DNA from: Argopecten irradians
Lineage: Eukaryota; Mollusca; Bivalvia; Pectinida; Pectinidae
DNA length: 64,000 nt
NCBI RefSeq assembly: GCF_041381155.1
Contig: NC_091134.1
Coordinates: 28,835,540 to 28,899,539, forward strand
Direction of reading: 5' to 3'
Under the pieces are notes generated by a model, which had not been told where the DNA came from, did not search any database, and saw only the letters and a program-made list of their open reading frames with translations. Every line of letters starts with the position of its first letter. Position 1 is the first letter of the stretch. The translations under genes and the position numbers were made by a program. Below, in pieces: positions 1 to 10,744 of the stretch.

Positions 1-1107
1 TGAGTTTAATACAGCTCGGAATTGATATTTTAGTAAACAAACATAATATCTCAGGACATAAGATGATTCTTGTCTTACGACAGACAAATGAGAGATTTCT
101 GGGAAATTTTGTTATATGTCCTGAGTATATGGTTGATAGAAATTCATAGTGTAGCCCAGTTAAAAAGATCAAACAACTATTGCTGTCTGAGAGAGAGAAA
201 AATAGTGTATGTCTATTAGTGAGTCCGTGTCCGACCGGGACACGTTAGAGGAACCGATGTTAACCCAGATTGGTGGGTGTCTTTCTTATTTGGTCATGTG
301 ACGACGAAGATAATTTTATTTAGTTGGTATGAGGAATGACCTATGTGGGTTGATTCCAGCTTCATTACTGTCTGGGGCAGTTGCCTTGTGCACGAGGTAG
401 AGACTGGTTGAAACTCTTGGCTACACATATCCTTAGTTTTACATATCCTGGATCCTTGTTCTGGCGAAGCTATCCCGGCCAGATAGATGAACCGTGACTA
501 TCAGCCCGAGTCCATGGCGAGCCACCTTGGATGGATCGGAAGAGGATCTCGACAACCATGCGTAGGATGTGGACGAACTCGAGGAGCTTGAAGAAGAAGA
601 CATTTTTAGTTAAAATCTTACAGTTTGGATAGGGATAACGTTCTATATAATGTAAAGTTTAATGGAAAAGTAGAGTGATATAATGCAACTGTTAAGATTA
701 AATTCATTGGAGGTATTGGTAAGTTCAAACCGTGGTAAAATAAAGATTGTTTGACAATGCTTGTACTATGTTTATGATATTGTGGTTTTAAAAGTCGGCA
801 AGAACTGGACATGTGGCAATTTACCTTTATTGTTGGGGTGAAGTTGAAGTTCTTTGTCTTATTAAGTAGAAGGATGTATTAATCCTCGGATAGAGCTATA
901 CGAGTTCACGTTAGCTGTATGTGTATGTTTGGGTCAGAAATGACAGTAGGAAACATTATTGTAATCTACGTTTATGTATAAGATTAATTATTGAGTCCTG
1001 AAGGTTTAATGGTTGCTCAGTATCAGGAAGTGTTTTTGAATTTGATAAATTCACATTCGTTATTTATAGCGTTAATACTTAGTTGACGAGGACGTCAACG
1101 TTTTGAA
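1..1107. other. Intergenic DNA, no gene recognised
   Basis: No exon-like stretch with recognisable protein similarity was seen on either strand. A short acidic reading stretch near 500-610 sits just left of an LTR-like boundary and could be the worn 3' end of a retroelement, but nothing in it identifies a family. Confidence 0.4.
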
Positions 1108-1260
1108 AGTTGGGGGTAATGTAACGAATGTTCATTTGAGATCAGCTGACTCACGATCAGCTGTTGTGTGTTTATGTTACTGAACTGTACCCCTGGTGTG
1201 TTTACATGGAATAAACGTGTAATAACGGTTGAATTGTATATTATTAGCAGTACATGGCAA
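1108..1260 (+). mobile_element. Possible LTR-retroelement remnant (fossil)
   Basis: A G-rich, polypurine-like tract (about 1108-1118) is followed at once by TGTAACG, a common way for a Gypsy-type 3' LTR to begin. An AATAAA signal lies at 1210-1215. The right end of the LTR is not clear and no pol domain could be recognised to the left. It looks old and broken. The family assignment is weak and this could be a chance resemblance. Confidence 0.25.
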
Positions 1261-2049
1261 ATGGCAATGTTTTTATCTAACTGACCATGCTATCAGATGG
1301 TAAATGTATGTGATAATAGATTATATGTGAAATAGTTTGTTGGCAAGTAGTGTGTCACTGGCTACGATAACCGCCATATTGGATAGTGACTAAGCAGGCG
1401 GTCAGAATTTGAATTAGGTATTTTGTCTATGTAAGCTCCATGATCAATCTTATGATTTAATTCAGTGATCGTTAAGACAATAACAATACTATTCATCAAA
1501 ATGTATCTGTTTAATACGTACTTGTGGCGTACAACGGTCGATTTCAAGACATATTCGGTCCAAGCAGTTGTACTGCTTTCACGGTGAAACTGTTGACGCT
1601 GACGTTCCGGCTGGTTTTTGTGTACATTTTTAAATACGGCTCGGAAACGGAATCAGATATTTGTAACTATATTTTGTGTTTTCACAGAACATTTTTCAGT
1701 CGATAAACAGTTGATTTACGCTATGTATAACCTTTTCTTTGTGCTTTCATTTTTGGCACTATATTGTGACGTCGGCAATGTACAACTGTTATTGTTGTAA
1801 ACAGTCTGGAGGGCCTCCACTTTGCCTACACATTGCCTCCACTTTTTCCATATAAGGAAATGTGGACGCCCGAGGGGTATATAAGGCGGAGCGATTACTG
1901 TGATTTTTAACGTCTCCTCCCGGCATCGGATACGTATTCTTGCGCCATTTTGGTTCTCATCATGACACATTAGTAGATAGGCTTACAGGAGTTATCTCCC
2001 TTATATAGATTATAGGAAAGTTGGCATAACTTATAATACAAATCGTCTA
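1261..2049. other. Intergenic DNA with one TATA-like site
   Basis: Mostly unremarkable. TATATAAGG at 1878-1886 sits in a short GC-richer context and could be a core promoter, perhaps of a retroelement, but no transcript or ORF follows it clearly. Confidence 0.3.
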
Positions 2050-2059
2050 TTGTTCAATA

Positions 2060-2480
2060 GGGATTATTACAAGATATTTAGAGATGATTTTTGTAATAAA
2101 GGAATTGATATCTTGATCAATTTCCATAAATAATTTGTACTGAGGTACAAGAGTCTAGTGTACTCTTGTATTTCTATTACAAGATATAGTTAATCTTGTA
2201 ATAGTGAAATTGATTATTACTTGATCTATTTCTATAAATAATTTTGTTCATTACAAACACAGTGGTTTAAAAGCCTTGAGTATTTCTATTAAAAGATATT
2301 TGGAATTGTGAATCTTGTAGTAGGGAAATTGATGCATTGCTCAATTTCCATAAATAATTGTAGATAATTACATGTGTTAATACAAGAGACTAGGGTTCTC
2401 TTGTATATCTATTACAAGATATTTGGGTTGAATTCTTGTAATAGAGAAATTGATGCATATTGATCAATTTCTACAAACTA
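2060..2480. repeat. Diverged tandem repeat, about 110-120 bp period, 4 copies
   Basis: Four imperfect units share ATTACAAGAT (about 2065, 2176, 2288, 2411) followed by TTGATCAATTTCCATAAATAA-like sequence. Spacings are about 111, 112 and 123 bp. Each unit contains short internal inverted repeats (TACAAGA and TCTTGTA). No coding content. Confidence 0.7.
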
Positions 2481-2897
2481 CTAACTAAATATACAGAGTT
2501 ACTATTATCTTTATTCTGTTGTCGCGATTGTTGCTATTGCATCTTAGTTATCACTTTGTTGTTTCTTTATAAAAAGACAAGTCATATATTATAACAGGGA
2601 GTTTAACTATCAACTTAGATAATTGTACATTTGTACTCGCTACCATTTATAACTTCTATATTCTGGCATAATCTCTAATTGTACAGTAATTAGAGTGATA
2701 GAGAGTGTGATTACACATTGTGACTCTGTATCTGCAGAACCAGAATTATATGTATGAACTTGTATTGAGGCGTTGAGTTATTCTTTCCAATAATTGGCTA
2801 ATCAGATGATCTGTGATCACAACCCAGTATTTTAGACTTGAGTGAAAAACCCTCAAGTAGAGACGAGGAAGCAGTTCGTTTCAATATGTTTTATAAT

Positions 2898-3328
2898 AGG
2901 GTTGTCAACGGTTAACCGGTTACTCGGTCGAAAGTCTGTTAATGGCTACAACAATCCTTAACCGGATAATTGTATTGGTATATCTTTGTCTATTAGTTTA
3001 ATTATTTCCCAACGAGAAATATTTGGACAGACGTACAGCTAGTATATTTATTGAATGGATGAACTCTTACCGCTATTGTAATAAAACTTGCTTGATAACT
3101 TTAGCAAAGGTTGTTTATAAACATATGTTTGTACTTATATGACTGGTGCAGAAATCCTGCAGTGAAAATGTAAAGCAAAATTACGTTCGTTACAATTTGT
3201 ATGGATAGCAGCTTCTTCAACTGTTGTGTTGTTTGGTTCAATATCAAGTTAAGATTAACCGGTTACTCAGTCGGAAGATTTTCCGAGTAACCGAGTTAGT
3301 TAATTCCGACCGGTTTGACAACCCTACT
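2898..3328. mobile_element. hAT-type MITE with 8-bp target duplication
   Basis: A 431-bp element has inverted ends (AGGGTTGTCAA at the left; its complement TTGACAACCCT near the right end) and subterminal CGGTTACTCGG motifs in both halves. It is flanked by the same 8 bases, TTTATAAT, at 2890-2897 and 3329-3336. An 8-bp duplication with GGGTTGTCAA-like ends is typical of hAT elements. It has no ORF, so it is a non-autonomous copy. Confidence 0.8.
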
Positions 3329-3336
3329 TTATAATT

Positions 3337-4737
3337 GAAAAACAGTTCCCGATTTCCCATATAATTATCCAACTTATTTCAAACGAATCCACATCAATTG
3401 CTTATACTACGTGTCCTGACAGAAGGATACAGTTGTGAAAGAAAAATAGTTTTTCTGAGTAAAGATGTTGACTGTTTAGGGATTTTTTTCCCGAATGTCT
3501 TCAACCAGTATGGCGATCTGGTTCGTCTTTCCAAAGTGATATGGCATTAAAGCATTCTTTGTCATAAATCTGACTCGTTATATCAATTAGTTTGATCATA
3601 TCTCCCCTGATAAGATTTAATATAAATCGACAGAAAAAGTGAGTGAGAGAGAAGAGCTGATGAAGTGTAAGTTTTGCTTACGAAAAAAGAGAGCACTGGA
3701 GAAATTAATTACTGCACAAACACATCATGTATATGTAGTATCATGGGTTACTGATAATGTCAACGTGGAACAAAAGGAATAAATAACATGAACATCCAAT
3801 AGAAGTGCAGCATGCAACATGACGTACGGTTTGTAGGTGGAATGACACAGTCGGAACATCTCAAAGTCTGGATCATTCGTCGTACGAACTTTGAAGGCCG
3901 AGACTTTGGACACACTCTATTGTTTTGTTTTTGAACATGTGGTACCCATACAGTACAAGCGTATTCGAGCTATTATCTAACTAAACATTTGTAAAGTAGA
4001 ATGTTCTTCTAATTTTCATACTAAGGAATCAAGAAGAGATTTTAATATTTATCCTCACCAAAAATACCAACATTTTGAGAATTACATTACTTACAAAGTA
4101 TAGGTTTTAATTTTAAAACTACAAATAATTGCTGAAAAAAAGTTTACTCCCAAAACTCAATATATTTACATCCTATATAGTGAAGTGAAATTATTACATA
4201 CGTCAGACCTTGAAGCCCAGTTAATTGTGGCCTACAATTGCATTTCACATGTTGGTATATTTCCATAACATCTAAACATACCAATGGCATAAAAGGCATA
4301 CATTCTGTGTTGTAACGAATGTTTATAAGGCATCTGTTTGTCCATTTGAATGATTTTCACAGCTTTAATCGTCAAAGTTGATGGTTTTCATTTATGGAAT
4401 ACTGAAGAAAATATAGCATGTCAAAATTGCCCCCAGTTGTGACACATACAACATTAATTTGAGTCTATAAGGGATGGAACTTGTGTGTTAATCCAGATTT
4501 TCGAGGTAACAGTATTAGGCTACATGACATGGAGGTACATCGTGTGCAAATTTGGTCACCGCGCCGGTGGCATAGTGCATGAGTAAGGAAACACCATTGG
4601 ATCCAGTGCTTTTCCGCATCACAAAAGTTATTTTGAAGAAGTTTGCCATCCAATAGCAAAGAAATTGCTATCGTTTCTTTCTTTGCTATCGGTTAAAATG
4701 AAATGTTCTATACAGTGTTCTCCCTTAAGGACTTTTA
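3337..4737. other. Intergenic DNA, nothing recognised
   Basis: No exon was recognised. The part around 4320-4470 resembles the sequence near 21.77-21.92 kb, suggesting one more low-copy dispersed repeat. Confidence 0.4.
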
Positions 4738-5383
4738 CTGCTGGTCCTAAGGACTGGCTGACCCAAAACGTTACTGGTCCAGACTGAAAGTTACTGGTCC
4801 TAAGGACTGACTGACCCTAAACGTTACTGGTCCTGACTGAAAGTTACTGGTCCTAAGGACTGGCTGACCCAAAACGTTACTGGTCCAGACTGAAAGTTAC
4901 TGGTCCTAAGGACTGGCTGACCCAAAACGTTACTGGTCCTGACTGAAAGTTACTGGTCCTAAGGACTGGCTGACCCAAAACGTTACTGGTCCAGACTGAA
5001 AGTTACTGGTCCTAAGGACTGGCTGACCCAAAACGTTACTGGTCCTGACTGAAAGTTACTGGTCCTAAGGACTGGCTGACCCAAAACGTTACTGGTCCAG
5101 ACTGAAAGTTACTGGTCCTAAGGACTGGCTGACCCAAAACGTTACTGGTCCAGACTGAAAGTTACTGGTCCTAAGGACTGGCTGACCCAAAACGTTACTG
5201 GTCCAGACTGAAAGTTACTGGTCCTAAGGACTGGCTGACCCAAAACGTTACTGGTCCTGACTGAAAGTTACTGGTGGTCCAGACTGAAAGTTACTGGTCC
5301 TAAGGACTGGCTGACCCAAAACGTTACTGGTCCTGACTGAAAGTTACTGGTGGTCCTGACTGAAAGTTACTGGTCCTTACAAA
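4738..5383. repeat. 53-bp tandem array, about 12 copies
   Basis: The unit begins TTACTGGTCCTAAGGACTGG and repeats every 53 bp. Copies are nearly identical apart from a T/A alternation (GGTCCTGACTG or GGTCCAGACTG) that marks sub-families. The last copies are truncated. Intergenic, no coding content. Confidence 0.95.
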
Positions 5384-5385
5384 GT

Positions 5386-6003
5386 GACAATCCATCCTTC
5401 ATCCTTGTAGTTTATGTAATAGCTTTACTAACAATATATATTTGCATATCCGGATTAGTATCGTGCGCTCTCAACAAAGTTGACTGAAAACCAGAATATT
5501 ACAAAAAATAGTTTTGTACAGTTTGATGTTCAACCTTTCTACGATTCTACTGCTATTTTTTGTTTTGTATAATGTATCCTCTATCTGGAACAAAAGTTGC
5601 CGGTCAAAGGACCAGTTACATGACAAAAATTGTCTGCCCGATTATAAAGTTGTCGGTCACGGGCAGCGAACAGGTGTCAATTGGTTGTAAACATACCTCT
5701 CAATAAAGACGTAGGTCACATTTTGTGATTTGGCAAGGATAAAGAAGAATGAAAACTAATGGACACAAATGATTTTTTTATAAAAAGAAAATTCAGAATG
5801 TTTTCTTTACCAGGTAAAATTTCTCTGTTATAGAATGGCAAAAATCCATGAAATCGAAATTTCAAAAAATGTGAAAAAATACAATGTGAAAAATGACGTT
5901 GTTTTCAATACTTATGACACAGTCCTGTAGAATGGTATGCTATAAATGTGTGTTTGTTTGACACTGTCATATTGTTTTGTTGTTTATATACATGTACATA
6001 TGT
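5386..6003. other. Intergenic AT-rich DNA
   Basis: No gene, RNA or clear repeat was recognised here. Confidence 0.4.
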
Positions 6004-6078
6004 ACGGCGGTGGCCGAGTGGTTAAGATGTCCCTAGCTGTTAATAGGACGTAAAACTAAAAAAAAAAAAAAAAAAAAA
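6004..6078 (+). mobile_element. tRNA-derived SINE fragment with poly-A tail
   Basis: GGTGGCCGAGTGGTTAAG matches the A-box half of a Ser/Leu-type tRNA and is followed by a short body and an A-run of about 20. No B-box and no tRNA fold follows, so this is a 5' SINE fragment and not a tRNA gene. Confidence 0.7.
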
Positions 6079-6211
6079 CATATTAAATTGACTTCAACGT
6101 CTCTGTTATTAATTCACAATCCATCTATCGAAATATCTTCCAGTATATATACCCAATTAGAAATCCCAAATAAAATTACATATATGGTAAGCGAAATTGT
6201 ATTGGATCAGT

Positions 6212-7195
6212 CAGGGGCGTAGGAAGCGGGGGAGGGGGGGGGCAAACATGTCTTTTTGACCCGTCCATTTTCGCTGGGTGAAATGTTCTAAAAATGCACA
6301 TTTGAAAGAAAAAAGGGTCCTCCTGCACATTTTTGCACTTCATTTTAGAAAATTTTCCGCTGCGCGGCGCGTTTCCTAAAACGTTTAAGCACGTAATGTT
6401 CAAACCTTTAATAATAAAAAATTCAATACACACGAACTAAACTAAAAATGTCCATCAAGAGATTATACTATTTCAAGAAAAATGCTTCTTAAAAGATTAA
6501 TTTGTTTATATGTCTTAGCAAGCGAATCAATTCAATTTTTTGCGTTACACAACAATGTGCCAATGCTGTGAATCCGGTATGTTTAGATAGAGCTGGGTTG
6601 CATAATGGTAAGACGACACTCACAATTATCATTTCTAAATGCAGGTAACTTTATTCGAAAAATTACCGTGTTATAACGCTTAAAAATCATCAAAATACAA
6701 AATCGTAATATTTTTCTCGTTTGTGGAGAGGGGGGGGGGAACCCCGGACCCGCAAAATCCAAAATTCATCAATATGCATCGTAAAACTAATCTCAGCTAT
6801 TCTAAATCATACAATTTTTTTCCCGGGGGGAGATCCCCGGATCCACCAAATACCAAAATTAGCTCGCGCCTTCGGCGCTCGAAATATCATCAAAATACAT
6901 TGTAAAACCCGTCTCAGTCATTCTAAATCGTAATATTTTTCCAGGGGATACCCTGGACCCCCCAAACTCGCACGGTAACTTATGTATTCATTAATTTCCT
7001 GTTAGCGACGTCACTGTCTATAGATGTGTACAAGATGATATGTATTGATATATGAAAAAAGTATATCAATTACCTCCTGTGGTAGCAGGGCACGCGAAGG
7101 AAGGAGGGGTTTACGAAATATTGAGGACCTTTGCCCCCCCCCGTTACGGTTCACCCCCCCCCCCCCCCGTTACGGTTCATCTTCCTACACCACTG
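6212..7195. mobile_element. Probable non-autonomous DNA transposon, about 1 kb
   Basis: The left end CAGGGGCGTAGGAAG and right end CTTCCTACACCACTG form imperfect inverted termini flanked by short similar sequence (TCAGT). The interior has G/C homopolymers and an imperfect internal repeat at about 6720-6980 (two copies of a CCCGGA, CCAAAAT, TCATCAAAATAC block). There is no transposase ORF. hAT-like termini are the best guess. Confidence 0.5.
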
Positions 7196-7257
7196 TCAGT
7201 CCTCTATTTCCTCGCCTGTGCGTCGTAACCCTCCCCACACACAAACGTCTTTCTGAC

Positions 7258-7410
7258 CACAGGGACCTGGCACGATTTTTTTACCAACAGTATATGTATA
7301 TATATACTGTTGGTCCTGATTTTTTTTAACAACAGTATATGTATATATTATAGATACTATAATATATACATATATACTGTTGGTAAAAAAGACGTGCCAG
7401 GTCCCTGTGT
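7258..7410. mobile_element. 153-bp hAT-type MITE, intact structure
   Basis: Long inverted repeats begin CACAGGGACCTGGCACG and continue through ACCAACAGTATAT, so almost the whole element can fold back. It is flanked by an exact 8-bp duplication, TTTCTGAC, at 7250-7257 and 7411-7418. A related single end lies near 42947. The perfect flanking duplication suggests fairly recent insertion. Confidence 0.92.
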
Positions 7411-7821
7411 TTCTGACACTATAACCTGTATACAATATACATTGTACCTAATGGTCTAAGGGCAGATAACTTTAAAATGACTTCAGAGTTTTTTATTGGT
7501 GCTGTGACTAAGAAGAAATGCCTTTTTAAAGGGGACTTTTTTGACGAATGATCAATTCTATTTAGATATTCCTTGACCACTCAGCTGGGTCCTTTATGGA
7601 CATGAGATACATGTATCAATCAGATTGATACCCAACCTGTGTAATGGTCAGACACGCTACCTGAATTACTGTGGTTTTGGTCAGACCACTTGGCCATTAC
7701 TGTATATAGCAATTGATATTTTTTAACAAAATGCCATTCACCTATGGCTATATTTGAAGTCCTTGATTATCCATGTAAGCCACATTATGTAGTATATAAT
7801 GGTTTGGATATTGTGATACTA

Positions 7822-8015
7822 CCGTATTTGACCCAATAAGTGCCCATGTCCCTATAAGCGCCCCTCCCCGTTTTGAAGCGTCATTTCAATTGCCCGGGCA
7901 TAAGAACAAAACTATCAAAACTGTATAAGTTTGCAATAATTCCTTCCTATCAAGCACCTTTTCATTTTTTTTATTTTTTTTTAATTGCCCTGGGCGCTAA
8001 CCAGGTCGAATACGG
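7822..8015. mobile_element. MITE with CCGTATTTGACC termini, TA target site
   Basis: The termini CCGTATTTGACC and GGTCGAATACGG are flanked by TA on both sides (7820-7821, 8016-8017). Subterminal GCGCCC blocks are also inverted. A second member lies at 22020-22248. The size and TA duplication fit a Tc/mariner-type MITE, although the superfamily is not proven. Confidence 0.8.
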
Positions 8016-8017
8016 TA

Positions 8018-9170
8018 TATGCTTAACAAAATATAAATCACATGTTATATCTTTATATTTATTGTAAATCAATCACTGACAACAGGAATTAAAGCAGCAC
8101 TGGAGTTGTCACACTGATTTCATAGTAAAACATTTCTTCTGTTAGTAAAGGTTAAGTACCCCTTTTCAGTGTGAGAGGTACCAGCCATAACATTTCATCA
8201 ACATAGAATATTTCTGATAATGTACATGATATTGTCTTTGAAGAGAAAATAAGTCATTCAATAAGTGTGTCGGGTCTTTTTTATAGATATACAACAATTT
8301 GGAGTAAATGTATTGTTTTTGAAACTGTATTGTTACATATGACTTTAATTCAATCATACATATACATGTACATGTTCTAGATAGATGCAAAAAGACTATT
8401 TATCAAAACAAGTTTTTACACAAATGGCAATTCATGTGGTCTATGAATCATCTACAAAAATAGAATTTTATCTAACAATAACAAGAGGGAAGATTAATAT
8501 AATATTTACTAATAACGACGTCACTTTTACATGTACAACACCAAAATTTCACTATTTGGCACTTGTATAATATGTCTGTGTGTCAAATAGTTTGTAATAT
8601 ATTGGCAATATTTCTTACAATCATTGGTTCTTTGGTAACTTGTGCACACAAAATGCTTGCTTAAAACATGTATATGATGAAATAAAGAAATAGAAAACTC
8701 TGTTCTTTTCTGTGGGTCACTGCATTTTGATGTTGAATTCCATGCAATATTGATTGTTCAATCCCAAGTGGTGAATGACACCTTTTTGTTGATATCCATT
8801 GCACATTGGTAATATCAAAGTATAAACACACCAATGAAACGTCAGACTGTTGTCCTTAGGATTTATCCGCTATATAAGTCTTTACCCTTTGTCGCCTGAA
8901 ACAAGAAACTGAGATTTAAAATCTTACATCATCAATATTGTTTTCTTTAGAAATCAAACATATGATAAAAATAGCACAATCAAATTAATAGAATAAAAAA
9001 TATGGTTAAAATGAACCTCTGGGGATGCAAAAATCACTTCATTGTAAGCATAGTTTGTTTTACATAAAGTATAGAAACATTGACTGGGAATAAAAATTAC
9101 TATGTAACAACCAATAATTTGTTGTAAGTGATGTTGGTTATAACCATGTTTTACCATATTGATTTAGATA
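8018..9170. other. Intergenic DNA, nothing recognised
   Basis: AT-rich sequence with no exon, RNA gene or clear repeat structure visible. Confidence 0.4.
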
Positions 9171-9549
9171 GGATTGTAACAGTGTAAATAGTGGATTGTA
9201 ACAGTGTAAATAGTGGATTGTAACAGTGTAAATAGTGGATTGTAACAGTGTAAATAGTGGATTGTAACAGTGTAAATAGTGGATTGTAACAGTGTAAATA
9301 GTGGATTGTAACAGTGCAAACAGTGGATTGTAACAGTGTAAATAGTGGATTGTAACAGTATAAATAGTGGATTGTAACAGTGTAAATAGTGGATTGTATC
9401 AGTGTAAATAGTGGATTGTAACAGTGTAAATAGTGGATTGTAACAGTGTAAATAGTGGATTGTAACAGTGTAAATAGTGGATTGTAACAGTGTAAATAGT
9501 GGATTGTAACAGTGTAAATAGTGGATTGTAACAGTGTAATGTAAATAGT
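9171..9549. repeat. 22-bp minisatellite, about 17 copies
   Basis: The unit GGATTGTAACAGTGTAAATAGT is repeated with very few substitutions. Minus-strand reading frames stay open through it only because the unit lacks stops in those frames. Highly uniform, so young or actively homogenised. Confidence 0.97.
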
Positions 9550-9584
9550 GGTTCTCATTCATTACAAATGTTAAACATACAAAA

Positions 9585-9845
9585 AGAATTGAACAGGAGA
9601 TTCCAGAGGGATCTTGACACACACATCATTTATAGTTCTTAAAAATACTTTTTTATCAATCAAATGAAATATAAATCTTTTCTTTTCTATTGCCATTAAG
9701 ACCTTGATAACATGGGAAATACACACATTTATACTAAATTGATATACCTATACATGCAATAATAAAAAAAGATTCAGTCAGTACTTTCTAGAAAAACAAA
9801 CTTGTCAAAATCCAAGATGGCTGCCTAATATCAGCCATAAATTTC
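9585..9845. mobile_element. Truncated copy of the pearl-like dispersed element
   Basis: AGATTCCAGAGGGATCTTG at the left and the TCAGTACTTTCT...ATCCAAGATGGC block near 9777-9825 match the elements at 41695-42610 and 54859-55170. The copy is diverged and lacks most of the core repeats. Confidence 0.55.
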
Positions 9846-10610
9846 CTATCATGCACAAAATATTATATGTAAAACCAGGAAGGTAGGGTAAACTATATAT
9901 ATGTTTTTATACAGCTTACTAAAGAATTTGGTTTTAGGTATGACTAATTCTAAATAGATAGCATTAGTGTTTAGTTTTTAGAGTTTATTGTGTAAGCATT
10001 TTTAATGTACATACAATAATCAATTGTACATTCTTTATAATAGTATTACATTCTACAATGTACATAAAATTACATGTACATTACGTATATGTAGCTACAC
10101 ATGTACAATATTAATGCAAATGTGCATGTGTACATTGTTCTTATAAATACGCGTACAATGTACATATAGAACTTAAAACATCTCTGAAAGTATTTAAGTT
10201 GGGTATAAGCATATTCTAGTCGGGTTTTATTCAAAGTTTTCAAAATATCATATAGACAATCTTTTGTCTGTGCAGTACAGTATGCCTATGAATGTACAAT
10301 TGCATGTGTTATATATATATACACACACACATTCAATGATCAATATAATCAATGTCTAATCGAACAGACAACCGATTTCGATAAATCGATTATGATCGAT
10401 GCATCAACATCAATGATCAGTAACAAAACAGGAACGTCAGACAGAAACAATAAAATGACGCCAGGAAAAATGACGTGACATCAGGATTACAAGGATGGCG
10501 GACAAAATGACGGCCTCTGCTGGATTTTCGGAATATATTTTGACGTGAAATATTCTTTGTTATGTAGATATTTGTAGTTATATGATAAAAACATCTTAAA
10601 TTTGTGTTCC
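9846..10610. other. Intergenic DNA with possible promoter-like motifs near 10.49 kb
   Basis: Rich in TACATGTACA-type motifs. At about 10480-10505 there is a CRE-like TGACGTGACATCA close to AAGGATGGCGGAC (YY1-like). No plus-strand exon follows, so this is only a candidate regulatory spot. Confidence 0.3.
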
Positions 10611-10692
10611 TTTCATATGAGATTTTATGAAACTCGTCCTGAAGTTCAAAAACAAAAACTTCTAGACTGGTTTCATAAAATCTCAAATGAAA
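10611..10692. repeat. 82-bp hairpin (short foldback element)
   Basis: The left arm TTTCATATGAGATTTTATGA and a right arm reading TCATAAAATCTCAAATGAAA are near-perfect inverted repeats, with a second inner pair (GAAGTT and AACTTC). Likely a foldback MITE remnant just 3' of the last exon of the minus-strand gene. Confidence 0.75.
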
Positions 10693-10744
10693 TGAACACT
10701 CATGTAAGATCCAATATATATAGCTTTACAATGATTCATTCTAC

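Noticed and set aside
1524-1970. Several overlapping ORFs of 60-84 codons on both strands
   Set aside because: None shows a recognisable domain or splice-linked neighbours, and lengths fit chance.
6004-6078. tRNA-Ser/Leu-like start
   Set aside because: Only the A-box half is present and it is followed by an A-run, so it is a SINE fragment.
6176-7435. ORFs of 70-94 codons rich in Pro and Gly
   Set aside because: They lie in transposon sequence with C/G homopolymers and in the palindromic MITE at 7258-7410; low-complexity translation only.
9151-9622. Two overlapping minus-strand ORFs of 135 and 152 codons; also the look of a CRISPR array
   Set aside because: Pure 22-bp tandem repetition without spacers. 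A 22-bp unit rotates frames, so all show the same peptide. It is a minisatellite, and CRISPR is not expected in an animal genome.
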